The notes beneath the pieces are model-generated. The model was not told where the DNA came from. It searched no databases and saw nothing but the letters and a program-made list of their open reading frames with translations. Position numbers and translations under genes: made by a program. Shown in pieces: positions 46,171 to 52,869 of a stretch of 64,000 bases of DNA. The stretch is from Novosphingobium sp. (GTDB lineage Bacteria; Pseudomonadota; Alphaproteobacteria; Sphingomonadales; Sphingomonadaceae). Numbering within the stretch: the first letter of the stretch is position 1; each line of letters starts with the position of its first letter. The stretch lies in NCBI GenBank assembly GCA_026400375.1, contig JAPLPG010000239.1, positions 1-64,000 on the forward strand. The letters run 5' to 3'.

Positions 46171-47220
46171 GTGCAGCTTACCGATTTCGCAGGCTTCCCC
46201 AATCTCGTTGCGATGTTCCTGGACCGCGCAGACCATCGCGGCGACAATCCGTTCCTGTGGGCCAAGAAGCAGGGCAGCTGGCAATCGATCAGCTGGGCCG
46301 AAGCCGCGCGGCAGGTGTGCGTGCTGGCCGAATCCCTGCGCAAGCTGGGGCTGAACCCGGGCGACCGGGTGGCGCTGGTTTCCGAAAACCGGCCCGAATG
46401 GTGCATTGCCGACCACGCGATCATGGCCGCAGGGCTGGTGACGGTGCCGACCTACGTGACCAATACCGAGCGCGACCACCTGCACATTCTGGAAAACTCC
46501 GGCGCGCGGGCGGTGATCGTATCGACCGCCAGGCTTTCCCAACCGCTGCTGCCCGCCGCGCTGGCCGCGCCATGCGTGGAGCATGTGATCGGCATGGAGC
46601 CGATGCGCCAGATGCAGGCGGGCAAGCTGGCGTTCCACGACTGGCAGACCTTGACCGCCAGTGACGGGGATGGTGGCGATGGCGTGGCGGCCCGACGCGC
46701 GGTGGATGCGCGGCTGGCGGCAATGGGACGAAACGATCTGGCCTGCATCATCTATACCAGCGGCACCGGCGGTTCCCCACGCGGGGTTCGGCTGCACCAT
46801 GGATCGATCCTGTGCAATGTCGAAGGGGCAGCCTACATCCTGGCCGAGGATCTGGGCTGGGGCGACGAGGTGTTCCTGTCGTTCCTGCCGCTGTCCCACG
46901 CCTATGAGCATACTGGCGGACAGTACCTGCCGATCGGCATGGGCGCGCAGATCTATTATTCGGAAGGGCTGGAAAAGCTTGCATCCAACATCGAGGAAGT
47001 GCGCCCGACCTTCATGGTGGTGGTGCCGCGCCTGTTCGAAGTGCTGCGCACGCGCATCATCAAGCAGGTGGAAAAGCAGGGGAAGGTGGCCAACTACCTG
47101 ATGGACCGGGCGCTGGGCATCGGCGGGCGCAAGGCTGCGGGCAAGGGCCGGATCATCGACCTGCCAATGAGCCTGATCCTCGACCGCACGTTGCGGCCCA
47201 AGATCAAGGCGCGATTGTGA
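46171..47220 (+). pseudogene. AMP-dependent synthetase / long-chain acyl-CoA ligase, truncated by prophage insertion
   Basis: 349 residues of an expected ~600. GTG start after GAGGAAA. The N-terminal domain is normal, with the ATP loop YTSGTGGSPRGV (195-206) and FLPLSHAYEHTGGQ. Reading stops at RPKIKARL, exactly where intact relatives continue into the ...GGRLK-GG-P-L core with the A8 region and C-terminal lid, so the fragment is almost certainly inactive. The stop codon is supplied by the prophage left end. The 3' half should lie beyond the right end, outside this window. Confidence 0.85.
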
Positions 47221-47228
47221 CGGGACGA

Positions 47229-47354
47229 GAGTGATTGGAGTGGCGGGGATATGCGGGGAGATGTGGGGAGATCGGTGAAAATCGAGGGTTTTCGGGGGTT
47301 TCTTCGGTGGGTGGGCCGACTGGGCGGCGCGGATGAGTGTTTAGAGTGGGTGGG
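47229..47354. repeat. Left-end direct repeats, candidate transposase binding sites
   Basis: GAGTGATTGGAGTGGCGGGG (47,229-47,248) and GAGTGTTTAGAGTGGGTGGG (47,335-47,354) match at 16 of 20 positions and have the same orientation. They begin 11-13 bases from the proposed phage terminus, where Mu has its L1 site, and 106 bases apart. Binding is inferred. Confidence 0.6.
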
Positions 47355-47623
47355 CATTTAGACGATGAAAATGGCTTGTTGGGCGCTCAGCGCATCGTGA
47401 GAGGGGATTTTGAGAGGGTGCCTCTTAAAGCCCATAAAATGGGCGTTTGAGCGCCTTTCATGCGCTCAGCGACCCGGTTCGCGGCGGTAGATGCCCAAAA
47501 AGTGAGCAGGCCGGATTGTCGCAGTTAAGATTTTGACGAAGTGCCCGGTTTTCGGGCGTTTTGCGTGAAGGCAAAGCACGCAGGCCCTGTCGAACTGCGA
47601 CAGCTTTTTTCCCGTCTCCTGCC
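47355..47623. other. Non-coding part of the prophage left end
   Basis: No supported gene. GCGCTCA occurs at 47,383 and 47,462, with TGAGCGC at 47,448 forming a perfect 7-7-7 palindrome (TGAGCGC-CTTTCAT-GCGCTCA). A small GCCCA-TAAAA-TGGGC hairpin is at 47,429, and GCCCG-GTTTT-CGGGC followed by GTTTT at 47,543, a possible terminator shielding phage from host transcription. The leftward cI-side operon ends at 47,624. Confidence 0.55.
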
Positions 47624-47932
47624 CTATCGGCGTCGATTGATGGTGTCAGTAATTGCGGCTGCCGAGACCAAGATGATGCCTGATAACCACAGAAAACAAC
47701 CGCCCATAAACTGCACTGCGCGCATGTTCTGATCTTCAATCTCTGAGGCTGATGTCGCTAAGATCGAGCTGCCCAAAAGGATCGCAGCGCAAACAAGCAT
47801 CAGCAGACCCGGTAGGCGAAGGCGACTGGGTTTTGGCGCAAGGTCAAGTTCATCCGCTTCTGGCCAGGCAAGCCACCCGACCAACACAATTGCCAAAGCA
47901 AGGATGCCAAATACGACCGCCTCGGACATCAC
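47624..47932 (-). CDS. Membrane protein co-transcribed with the prophage repressor
   Basis: 102 residues with three hydrophobic segments (about 5-23, 40-58 and 76-95) and a short basic tail NRRR. No known domain. Its ATG overlaps the stop of the repressor gene (ATGA), so it should be made in the lysogen whenever the repressor is. In other temperate phages such genes act in superinfection exclusion or lysogenic conversion; here this is inference from position only. Confidence 0.7.
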   Translation of the reverse strand: MMSEAVVFGILALAIVLVGWLAWPEADELDLAPKPSRLRLPGLLMLVCAAILLGSSILATSASEIEDQNMRAVQFMGGCFLWLSGIILVSAAAITDTINRRR

Positions 47933-48615
47933 AGTCTCCTAACCACTGCGATCACGCGGCCAAAGATGTTGAGCTCGCCGTCGTAGGCAGTTTCTGGTGC
48001 AACGTTTGGATTGTCCGAGAGCATCTTCACGCCTCCATCCGGCATTGGTCTCAGTCGCTTGATCACGGCAGTGTTGCCGTAGTAGGCGGCCCAACAAAGA
48101 TCGCCGTCGTAAACCTCACGCTGGCCGCGATCGATGAGCACTACATCCCCATCGCCAATCGTCGGGTACATGGAGTCGCCGCGCCCTCGCGACCAGCAAA
48201 GCATGTTCGGGGGATGCGGCGTTATCATTCGGAGCCAAGATCGGGGAAAGTCCAGAGCCTCAGCCTGATCCTCAAAAATCTCAGTATCGATGATCGACGC
48301 GCCCATGCCGAAGCTCAAGTCAATCATGTGAATGGGAACCATGTCGTCATCGTTAGACGGTGCTTGGACTGGCTCCTGCGAAACCGGTGCGGGCAGCGAC
48401 CCTTCAAGCAGGGTATGATCGTCGGTTTCTTCCAAGAGATACTCTGGCGTCGTTCGCAAAACCCGGGCGATTGAATGCAGGTGCAAAGTGTTCCGCGTCT
48501 TGCCCGTCATCATGCTTGATATCGTCGGCTGAGCCACGCCCGCGCGGCGAGCAAGCTCAGCACCAGACATATCCAGCAGCTTCAGTCTTGCCCTGATCCG
48601 GTCACCTAATGCCAT
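47929..48615 (-). CDS. Prophage repressor, XRE HTH plus S24 (LexA-like) peptidase domain
   Basis: 228 residues. N-terminal HTH (residues 4-60, GAELARRAGVAQPTISSMMTGK), acidic linker, and C-terminal S24 domain with catalytic Ser148 in RGDSMYPTIGDGD and Lys186 in TAVIKRLRP. No clear Ala-Gly or Cys-Gly scissile dipeptide is visible in the linker, so RecA-stimulated self-cleavage is uncertain. It is divergent from a Cro-like gene across an 84-base operator region and should keep the early operon silent. Confidence 0.9.
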   Translation of the reverse strand: MALGDRIRARLKLLDMSGAELARRAGVAQPTISSMMTGKTRNTLHLHSIARVLRTTPEYLLEETDDHTLLEGSLPAPVSQEPVQAPSNDDDMVPIHMIDLSFGMGASIIDTEIFEDQAEALDFPRSWLRMITPHPPNMLCWSRGRGDSMYPTIGDGDVVLIDRGQREVYDGDLCWAAYYGNTAVIKRLRPMPDGGVKMLSDNPNVAPETAYDGELNIFGRVIAVVRRL

Positions 48616-48699
48616 CCCGATTACCTATCGGCGCTTCTATAATAGCGCTCTATTAAAGTTTTGATTGCAAGCTATCGAAGAATTGATAGATTGCCACAC
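48616..48699. promoter_or_regulatory. Repressor/Cro operator-promoter region
   Basis: Two inverted repeats share a CTAT half-site: TAATAG-CGCT-CTATTA (48,640-48,655, perfect) and GCAAGCTATC-N8-GATAGATTGC (48,667-48,694, 9 of 10). A rightward promoter TTGATT-17-TGATAG (48,661-48,689) overlaps the second, predicting a start only a few bases before the Cro ATG, that is an almost leaderless mRNA. Confidence 0.6.
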
Positions 48700-48945
48700 A
48701 TGGCTATCAGCAACCCACCACTCGAAGCACTACGGCGGCTTGAAGCTGCCGCAGGATCGCAAAGCGCGCTGGCCCGTGCGCTGGGAGTTTCCCAGCCAAC
48801 GGTCTGGCACTGGCTGAATGTCAGCCGTCGCCTCCCAGCAGAGAAGGTACTCAAGGCAGAGCGCCTTTATGGCGTTTCACGGCATGAGCTGCGGCCTGAC
48901 ATCTACCCTGTCGAGCGCCGCCGTGCGCGGAAGGCGGTGGCGTGA
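48700..48945 (+). CDS. Cro/YdaS-like DNA-binding protein
   Basis: 81 residues from ATG 48,700; the track start 39 bases upstream would place the promoter inside the gene. HTH: SQSALARALGVSQPTVWHWLNVSRRLPAEKVLKAERLYGVSRHELRPDIYP, the YdaS/Cro-like pattern. First gene of the rightward early operon; likely shuts off the repressor for lytic growth. Confidence 0.85.
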   Translation: MAISNPPLEALRRLEAAAGSQSALARALGVSQPTVWHWLNVSRRLPAEKVLKAERLYGVSRHELRPDIYPVERRRARKAVA

Positions 48946-48957
48946 TGGCTGCCGATA

Positions 48958-49413
48958 TCAGTCGTCCTCGTTTTGCAGGCCTTCGCCTAGTGGGTCAGTG
49001 CCATCCTCGTAAGGCCAGAACGGGGGATGAAGCTCAACGAACCGCAGATAATCGTTTGCTGCCTGCTGGGTCAGGCGATGATCGGGCATCTTCAGATAGT
49101 GAAGATCAGCCATTTCCTTGGCATGAAACAGCCAATGCACCGCGCATTGAACACGCTGAATTGCGCAAAGCAGAAGGCTGTGACGCAGCAATTGACTGGG
49201 GGCGTCTTGAACTGCCTGCTCTCGTGCCTTTGGCGGCAGCCCGATCAGTTCAAGCAACAGCTCGTCATTCCGAAGCGCAAACTGGCGGATGCCCTCCCGG
49301 CCTAAAAGTTCGCAGCTGTGTTTCAGGGCCTCCATGTCTTCGCGTTCGATGGCAGCTCTCCACCACTGAAGCTGGCGACCAACCTGGGCAATGTTCCGAT
49401 CAAGGTCCGACAT
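48958..49413 (-). CDS. Unknown protein on the opposite strand within the early region (moron candidate)
   Basis: 151 residues. The start ATG is preceded by AAAGGA at good distance. The sequence has regular amphipathic helices (NIAQVGRQLQWWRAAIEREDMEALKHSCELLG; EQAVQDAPSQLLRHSLLLCAIQRVQCAVHWLFHAKE) and an acidic tail, more protein-like than the rightward frame on the other strand (48,942-49,508, cysteine- and proline-rich). No domain recognised. It is opposed to early lytic transcription, so it would be expressed mainly in the lysogen. GC is lower than its neighbours. Confidence 0.55.
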   Translation of the reverse strand: MSDLDRNIAQVGRQLQWWRAAIEREDMEALKHSCELLGREGIRQFALRNDELLLELIGLPPKAREQAVQDAPSQLLRHSLLLCAIQRVQCAVHWLFHAKEMADLHYLKMPDHRLTQQAANDYLRFVELHPPFWPYEDGTDPLGEGLQNEDD

Positions 49414-49508
49414 ACTGTTCCTTTGGCGCTGCGAATCAATTTCGCTGGTTTCGCTGCCTGGATACCGAAGCCTGCCTTTCTGCTCATCGTTTAAGTGAGA
49501 CCGAATAA

Positions 49509-50591
49509 ATGACTGTGACTACCCATACCCCGGCAGGCGGCGAAGTGTTGCTGCTGCCTGTGAGCGAGATCGACCCGGACGGGATCGAGCGCATCGGGTT
49601 TTTTCATGACAAAGAAGTGGCCACGCTGGCCGATCTGATCAGCAGCGACGTGCAGCTTGAGCCCATCGTGATTGCCGCGCCTGCGCCACGATCAAAAGAC
49701 CGGCGCTGGCGGCTGGTAATCGGGCGGCATCGGCTTGCCGCGTGTGCGATGCTGGGCATCGAGGTGCTGGCGCGGGTGGTGACCGGCACCAATGACGAGC
49801 TGCTGCGGATGCAGACGGCAGAGCAGCTTGACCGGCGCGATATGACAGTGCTGGAGCGCGCGGCCTTTGTGGGGCGGCGGGCTGAAATCATCCGTGAACG
49901 CTTGATGAAAGAAGCGGGTGCCGACAACGATCAGAGCCTAGGCGGTCGCCCGAAAAAACTATGGACAGATTTGTCCATAGTTTCTGAAGACGGTCTCTCA
50001 GACGCGGATAAAGCCCTTCTGGCGAAGCTGCCAAAGCAGGCAGGCCTCGCTCCGCAGCCACTGACGGGCGTGCCGAAGGAAGAGGTCGAAGCGGACGTTG
50101 CTGCCGTGGCCGAACGGTATGGCTGGCGCGCGGAAGTTGCGGGTGAGTTCAACCTGCACTTCAAGAAAATGGACCGCCTGCTGACGATCTATCGCGGGCT
50201 GATCAAGCCGCTGCGCGCCGAATGCGAGGCGATTGCGCAGTGCCGCATTGCCAACAATGCCGACGGACTGCTGCAACTGGCGGGCAAGGCCGAAGCGGTG
50301 CGGCGCGTGGCGCTGGGCTGGCTGGCGCAGAACCCGGATGCAAAGACTGCCGAGGAAGCGCTGGTGGCGCTGGGCCTGTCCAGTTCCAAGGGCGCGCGCG
50401 AGGCCGACCGGCTGGAAGGCGAAAGCAAGTTTCTGACGCGGGCGGAGAGCAACCTTGCGCGGCTGACGCCCGGCACTTGGACAAGCTGGGCACCGAAGCT
50501 GGCCGAAACGATCAAGCCATCGGCGCTGCTGGCGGTGCGTGATGCCATCGACGCGCGGATCGCGGCGCTGGCCGCGAAGGGTGGCAAGTGA
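49509..50591 (+). CDS. ParB N-terminal domain protein of a Mu-like phage
   Basis: 360 residues. VSEIDPDGI...DKEVATLADLISSDVQLEPIVI and the core GRHRLAACAMLGIEVLARVV (72-91) with TAEQLDRRDMTVLERAAFVGRRAEII form a ParB/Spo0J nuclease-like domain. The rest is helical and not recognised. ParB-like genes are frequent in the early operon of alphaproteobacterial Mu-like phages; as there is no parA, partition is unlikely and a role in transposition target choice or early regulation is conceivable. Confidence 0.82.
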   Translation: MTVTTHTPAGGEVLLLPVSEIDPDGIERIGFFHDKEVATLADLISSDVQLEPIVIAAPAPRSKDRRWRLVIGRHRLAACAMLGIEVLARVVTGTNDELLRMQTAEQLDRRDMTVLERAAFVGRRAEIIRERLMKEAGADNDQSLGGRPKKLWTDLSIVSEDGLSDADKALLAKLPKQAGLAPQPLTGVPKEEVEADVAAVAERYGWRAEVAGEFNLHFKKMDRLLTIYRGLIKPLRAECEAIAQCRIANNADGLLQLAGKAEAVRRVALGWLAQNPDAKTAEEALVALGLSSSKGAREADRLEGESKFLTRAESNLARLTPGTWTSWAPKLAETIKPSALLAVRDAIDARIAALAAKGGK

Positions 50592-50908
50592 TGGCAAAGC
50601 GCAACAGGATCGTCGCGCCGCCACAGCCCGCATGGGACTGGTTCTGCAAGCAGCCGCATGCCGCGCGCCAAGCGGCCATCCGTCGCCATACCGCGATCGA
50701 GAAGGTCCGCGCGCTGCAGGACAACGGATACACGCTGAGCGCAGCGATTGCGGTCGTTTCGGTGGAGCATGGCGTGTCCACGGTTACGCTGTGGCGCTGG
50801 CACCGGCTGACGCGCGGTGTGGTGCACAGCGACCGGCGCGCGCAAATGGCGGCGCTGTGCCTGCGCCCGCGCAAGGCTGCGCACAAGTTCGGTGCAGATG
50901 CGGAATGA
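50591..50908 (+). CDS. Small HTH protein resembling the transposase DNA-binding region
   Basis: 105 residues; ATG 50,591 shares its A with the ParB stop. IEKVRALQDNGYTLSAAIAVVSVEHGVSTVTLWRWHRLTRGV aligns well by eye with residues ~131-173 of the transposase encoded at 52,866 (VSEVHLLHGQ...VREVAAKHRVSQATLWNWCKAVIGV). It may compete for or share the phage end sites. Function inferred from this similarity. Confidence 0.7.
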   Translation: MAKRNRIVAPPQPAWDWFCKQPHAARQAAIRRHTAIEKVRALQDNGYTLSAAIAVVSVEHGVSTVTLWRWHRLTRGVVHSDRRAQMAALCLRPRKAAHKFGADAE

Positions 50909-51210
50909 TCGGCCTGACGCCCCGGCAAGCTGATCTGCTGCGGTTCATCCGTGGCTATCAGATTGCGCGTGGCGGGGTTTCGCCATCGGTGCGGGAATGC
51001 CAGCGCGGGCTTGGCCTGAATAGCACCCAGAGCATCCACCGCATGATGGTGTGCCTGGAAGAGCGCGGGGCGATGCGGCGGGCGCGCAACTGGGCGCGCG
51101 CGATCGAAGTGCTGATGCCTGTGCCGGTTCCTTCGATCAATGGATCGCCGCTTTACGTGGTGCCGATGGTCGGCGTCCGTGCCGTTCGTTTTAGTGAGGA
51201 GCGTTTGTGA
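50905..51210 (+). CDS. LexA-type winged-helix protein without peptidase domain
   Basis: 101 residues from ATG 50,905 (ATGA overlap with the preceding stop). LTPRQADLLRFIRGYQIARGGVSPSVRECQRGLGLNSTQSIHRMMVCLEERGAMRRARNWARAIEVL is the LexA DNA-binding domain pattern; there is no S24 catalytic domain after it. A possible early regulator or decoy of SOS control. Confidence 0.8.
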   Translation: MIGLTPRQADLLRFIRGYQIARGGVSPSVRECQRGLGLNSTQSIHRMMVCLEERGAMRRARNWARAIEVLMPVPVPSINGSPLYVVPMVGVRAVRFSEERL

Positions 51211-51617
51211 TGGTTGCACTCAGCTTCAAGGGCCAATTTGCCGAGCCTATCCTGAACGGCACAAAGCGCCAGACAGTGCGGGTGCAGCGCAAGCGCCCAC
51301 CGCGCGTGGGTGAGCGGCTGCAGCTGTATGTCGGCATGCGCACCAAACAGTGCCGCAAGATCATGCCTGATCCGATCTGCACCGAAGTGTGCCTGATCAT
51401 GATCACGGTGGATACCAGCCACCCAGAACTGATCGCGGGAATCACGTTCGATAATCGGACGCACCTTGGCAACGAAGCCATCGAAAGCTTCGCCGTGGCC
51501 GATGGCTTTTCGGCCAGCGATAACTGCAGTGCGCGCCGGGCCATGGGCAACTTTTGGATGCGCCACCACGGGCCGGGCGAGTTCATCGGCCATTTGATCC
51601 GTTGGGAGGCCAAGTGA
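51210..51617 (+). CDS. ASCH domain-like phage protein
   Basis: 135 residues from ATG 51,210 (a GTG one codon upstream is possible). LSFKGQFAEPILNGTKRQTVRVQRKRPPRVGERLQLYVGMRTKQCRKI has the ASCH fold signature (PxILNGxKxxTxR...G..L.L). ASCH domains bind RNA or modified nucleosides. Overlaps the neighbours by a base each; part of the early operon. Confidence 0.72.
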   Translation: MVALSFKGQFAEPILNGTKRQTVRVQRKRPPRVGERLQLYVGMRTKQCRKIMPDPICTEVCLIMITVDTSHPELIAGITFDNRTHLGNEAIESFAVADGFSASDNCSARRAMGNFWMRHHGPGEFIGHLIRWEAK

Positions 51618-51850
51618 TGGTCCAGTCTCTCGCAGAGCGATTCCGTGCTGCGCGGGTGGCCTTTGAAGCGGCGCAGCGGATGGGATGCACACCGCGCGAG
51701 GCTGCTGCGCGCCTGCGCTGGCAGGAAACCGATCGCCGCCTGCGGGCGCGCAAGGCGATGATGGACAGCAGCGCGCGGCCTGCCGTGACCCGCGAGGTCG
51801 AGCAGCCCGAAGAACCGGCGCTGTGGTGGCAGCGGGGAGATATGGCGTGA
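51617..51850 (+). CDS. Small phage protein, unknown
   Basis: 77 residues from ATG 51,617; the track start lies within the preceding gene. Rich in alanine and arginine with one helical region FRAARVAFEAAQRMGCTPREAAARLRWQETDRRLRARKAMM resembling a short HTH. Unknown function. Confidence 0.55.
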   Translation: MVQSLAERFRAARVAFEAAQRMGCTPREAAARLRWQETDRRLRARKAMMDSSARPAVTREVEQPEEPALWWQRGDMA

Positions 51851-52155
51851 GAGACGAATTTCACCCTTCTCAGGAGCTACTGAGAGAGGCGCACGCGATT
51901 GTCGACAGTGACGAAGTGCTGCGCGTCTACACGGCATCGGAGTGGGACGAACTGAGCGAGGACGGCCAAGTCTGGATCGCAGCGATCGTGAAGCTGGCGC
52001 AGGATCGGGCGCGCGGCGTGAGCGCCGAAATTGTCACTCTGCCGGTGTTGCCGATCAGGCTCGTGAATGTGCCGCGCCGGTCGGAAGACCCGCGTTTGGC
52101 GCGGGGCAATGACAATTCCCGCACCGGTCCTGACCTTTTGGGGGATGGGCTGTGA
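51847..52155 (+). CDS. Small phage protein, unknown
   Basis: 102 residues from GTG 51,847 (GTGA overlap with the preceding stop). Acidic N-terminal half (DEFHPSQELLREAHAIVDSDEVLRVYTASEWDELSEDGQVWIAAIVKLAQD). No recognised domain. Confidence 0.55.
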   Translation: MRDEFHPSQELLREAHAIVDSDEVLRVYTASEWDELSEDGQVWIAAIVKLAQDRARGVSAEIVTLPVLPIRLVNVPRRSEDPRLARGNDNSRTGPDLLGDGL

Positions 52156-52421
52156 GCCGCTGGCGCGACGCCGCGCGGGCATTGATTGCGGTGCTGACGC
52201 GGGATTTACCTGCGGATGCCAGCTTGAAGGACCGGCGCAAGGCGCTGTGGGGCAAAGGCTATCCTGCGCATCAAGGCACCGTGTGGGGCCGGAAGGTGTG
52301 GGGGCAGGAAGTGCGCAAGTATCTTGCCAGCAACGGCGATTCGACCGCGCGCGTTTCGAACCGCCCTGTCGCATGGCCGGAGCATGTGCATTTCCCGTTC
52401 CGTGAGGGCACCGATGCCTAA
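52152..52421 (+). CDS. Small basic phage protein, unknown
   Basis: 89 residues from GTG 52,152. Basic and tryptophan-rich: WRDAARALIAVLTRDLPADASLKDRRKALWGKGYPAHQGTVWGRKVWGQEVRKYL. The alternation of W, K and G suggests nucleic-acid binding, but no family is recognised. Overlaps both neighbours. Confidence 0.6.
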   Translation: MSRWRDAARALIAVLTRDLPADASLKDRRKALWGKGYPAHQGTVWGRKVWGQEVRKYLASNGDSTARVSNRPVAWPEHVHFPFREGTDA

Positions 52422-52869
52422 GGCGCGGGCGCATCCTGACCAGTTGGCGCTGAACCTCAGCACGCCGACCATGCTGACCGGCCCTGCCGCGTTGGCGGGG
52501 CTGGATGCGCGAGTCTGCCGCACGGTGGGCACCATTCTGGCTAGTGATGGCAGGCCGCGCGAGGTGATCGCGGCGGAACTTTCGGTTCTGCTGAACGACG
52601 AAGTGAGCAAGCCGATGCTGGATGCCTATTCCAGCCCGGCACGGATGGACCATAAAGTGCCGGTAAGCCGGTTCCTTGGCCTGCTGGCGGTGACGGCGCG
52701 CGTCGATCTGATGAGCCCGCTGGTGCGCGAGATCGGGGCGACGCTGCTGATCGGCGAGGAAGTGAAAACCGCGCGGCTGGGCCATCTGCGCCAGCAGGCG
52801 CGCGAGATCGCCACCGAAATTCGTGAACTTGAGCAGTCGGCTCCAATGATCCGGGGGAATTTGCGTTGA
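52414..52869 (+). CDS. Phage protein upstream of the transposase, unknown
   Basis: 151 residues from ATG 52,414; the track start is inside the previous gene. Helical, with LLNDEVSKPMLDAYSSPARMDHKVPVSRFLGLLAVT and a C-terminal coiled region LRQQAREIATEIRELEQ. Genes of this type commonly precede the transposase in Mu-like phages of alphaproteobacteria, but no function is known to me. TTGA overlap with the transposase start. Confidence 0.65.
   Translation: MPKARAHPDQLALNLSTPTMLTGPAALAGLDARVCRTVGTILASDGRPREVIAAELSVLLNDEVSKPMLDAYSSPARMDHKVPVSRFLGLLAVTARVDLMSPLVREIGATLLIGEEVKTARLGHLRQQAREIATEIRELEQSAPMIRGNLR

Noticed and set aside
48942-49508. Rightward 188-residue ORF exactly filling the gap between cro and the ParB-like gene
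   Set aside because: The packing is attractive, but the product is rich in Cys, Pro and Gly without helical or hydrophobic pattern, while the opposite strand has a well-formed protein with a ribosome binding site. Kept as the alternative to the leftward gene.
49509-50591. ParB-like gene as sign of a plasmid or phage-plasmid
   Set aside because: No parA, no rep gene, and the surrounding genes are those of a Mu-like transposable phage inserted in a host gene.
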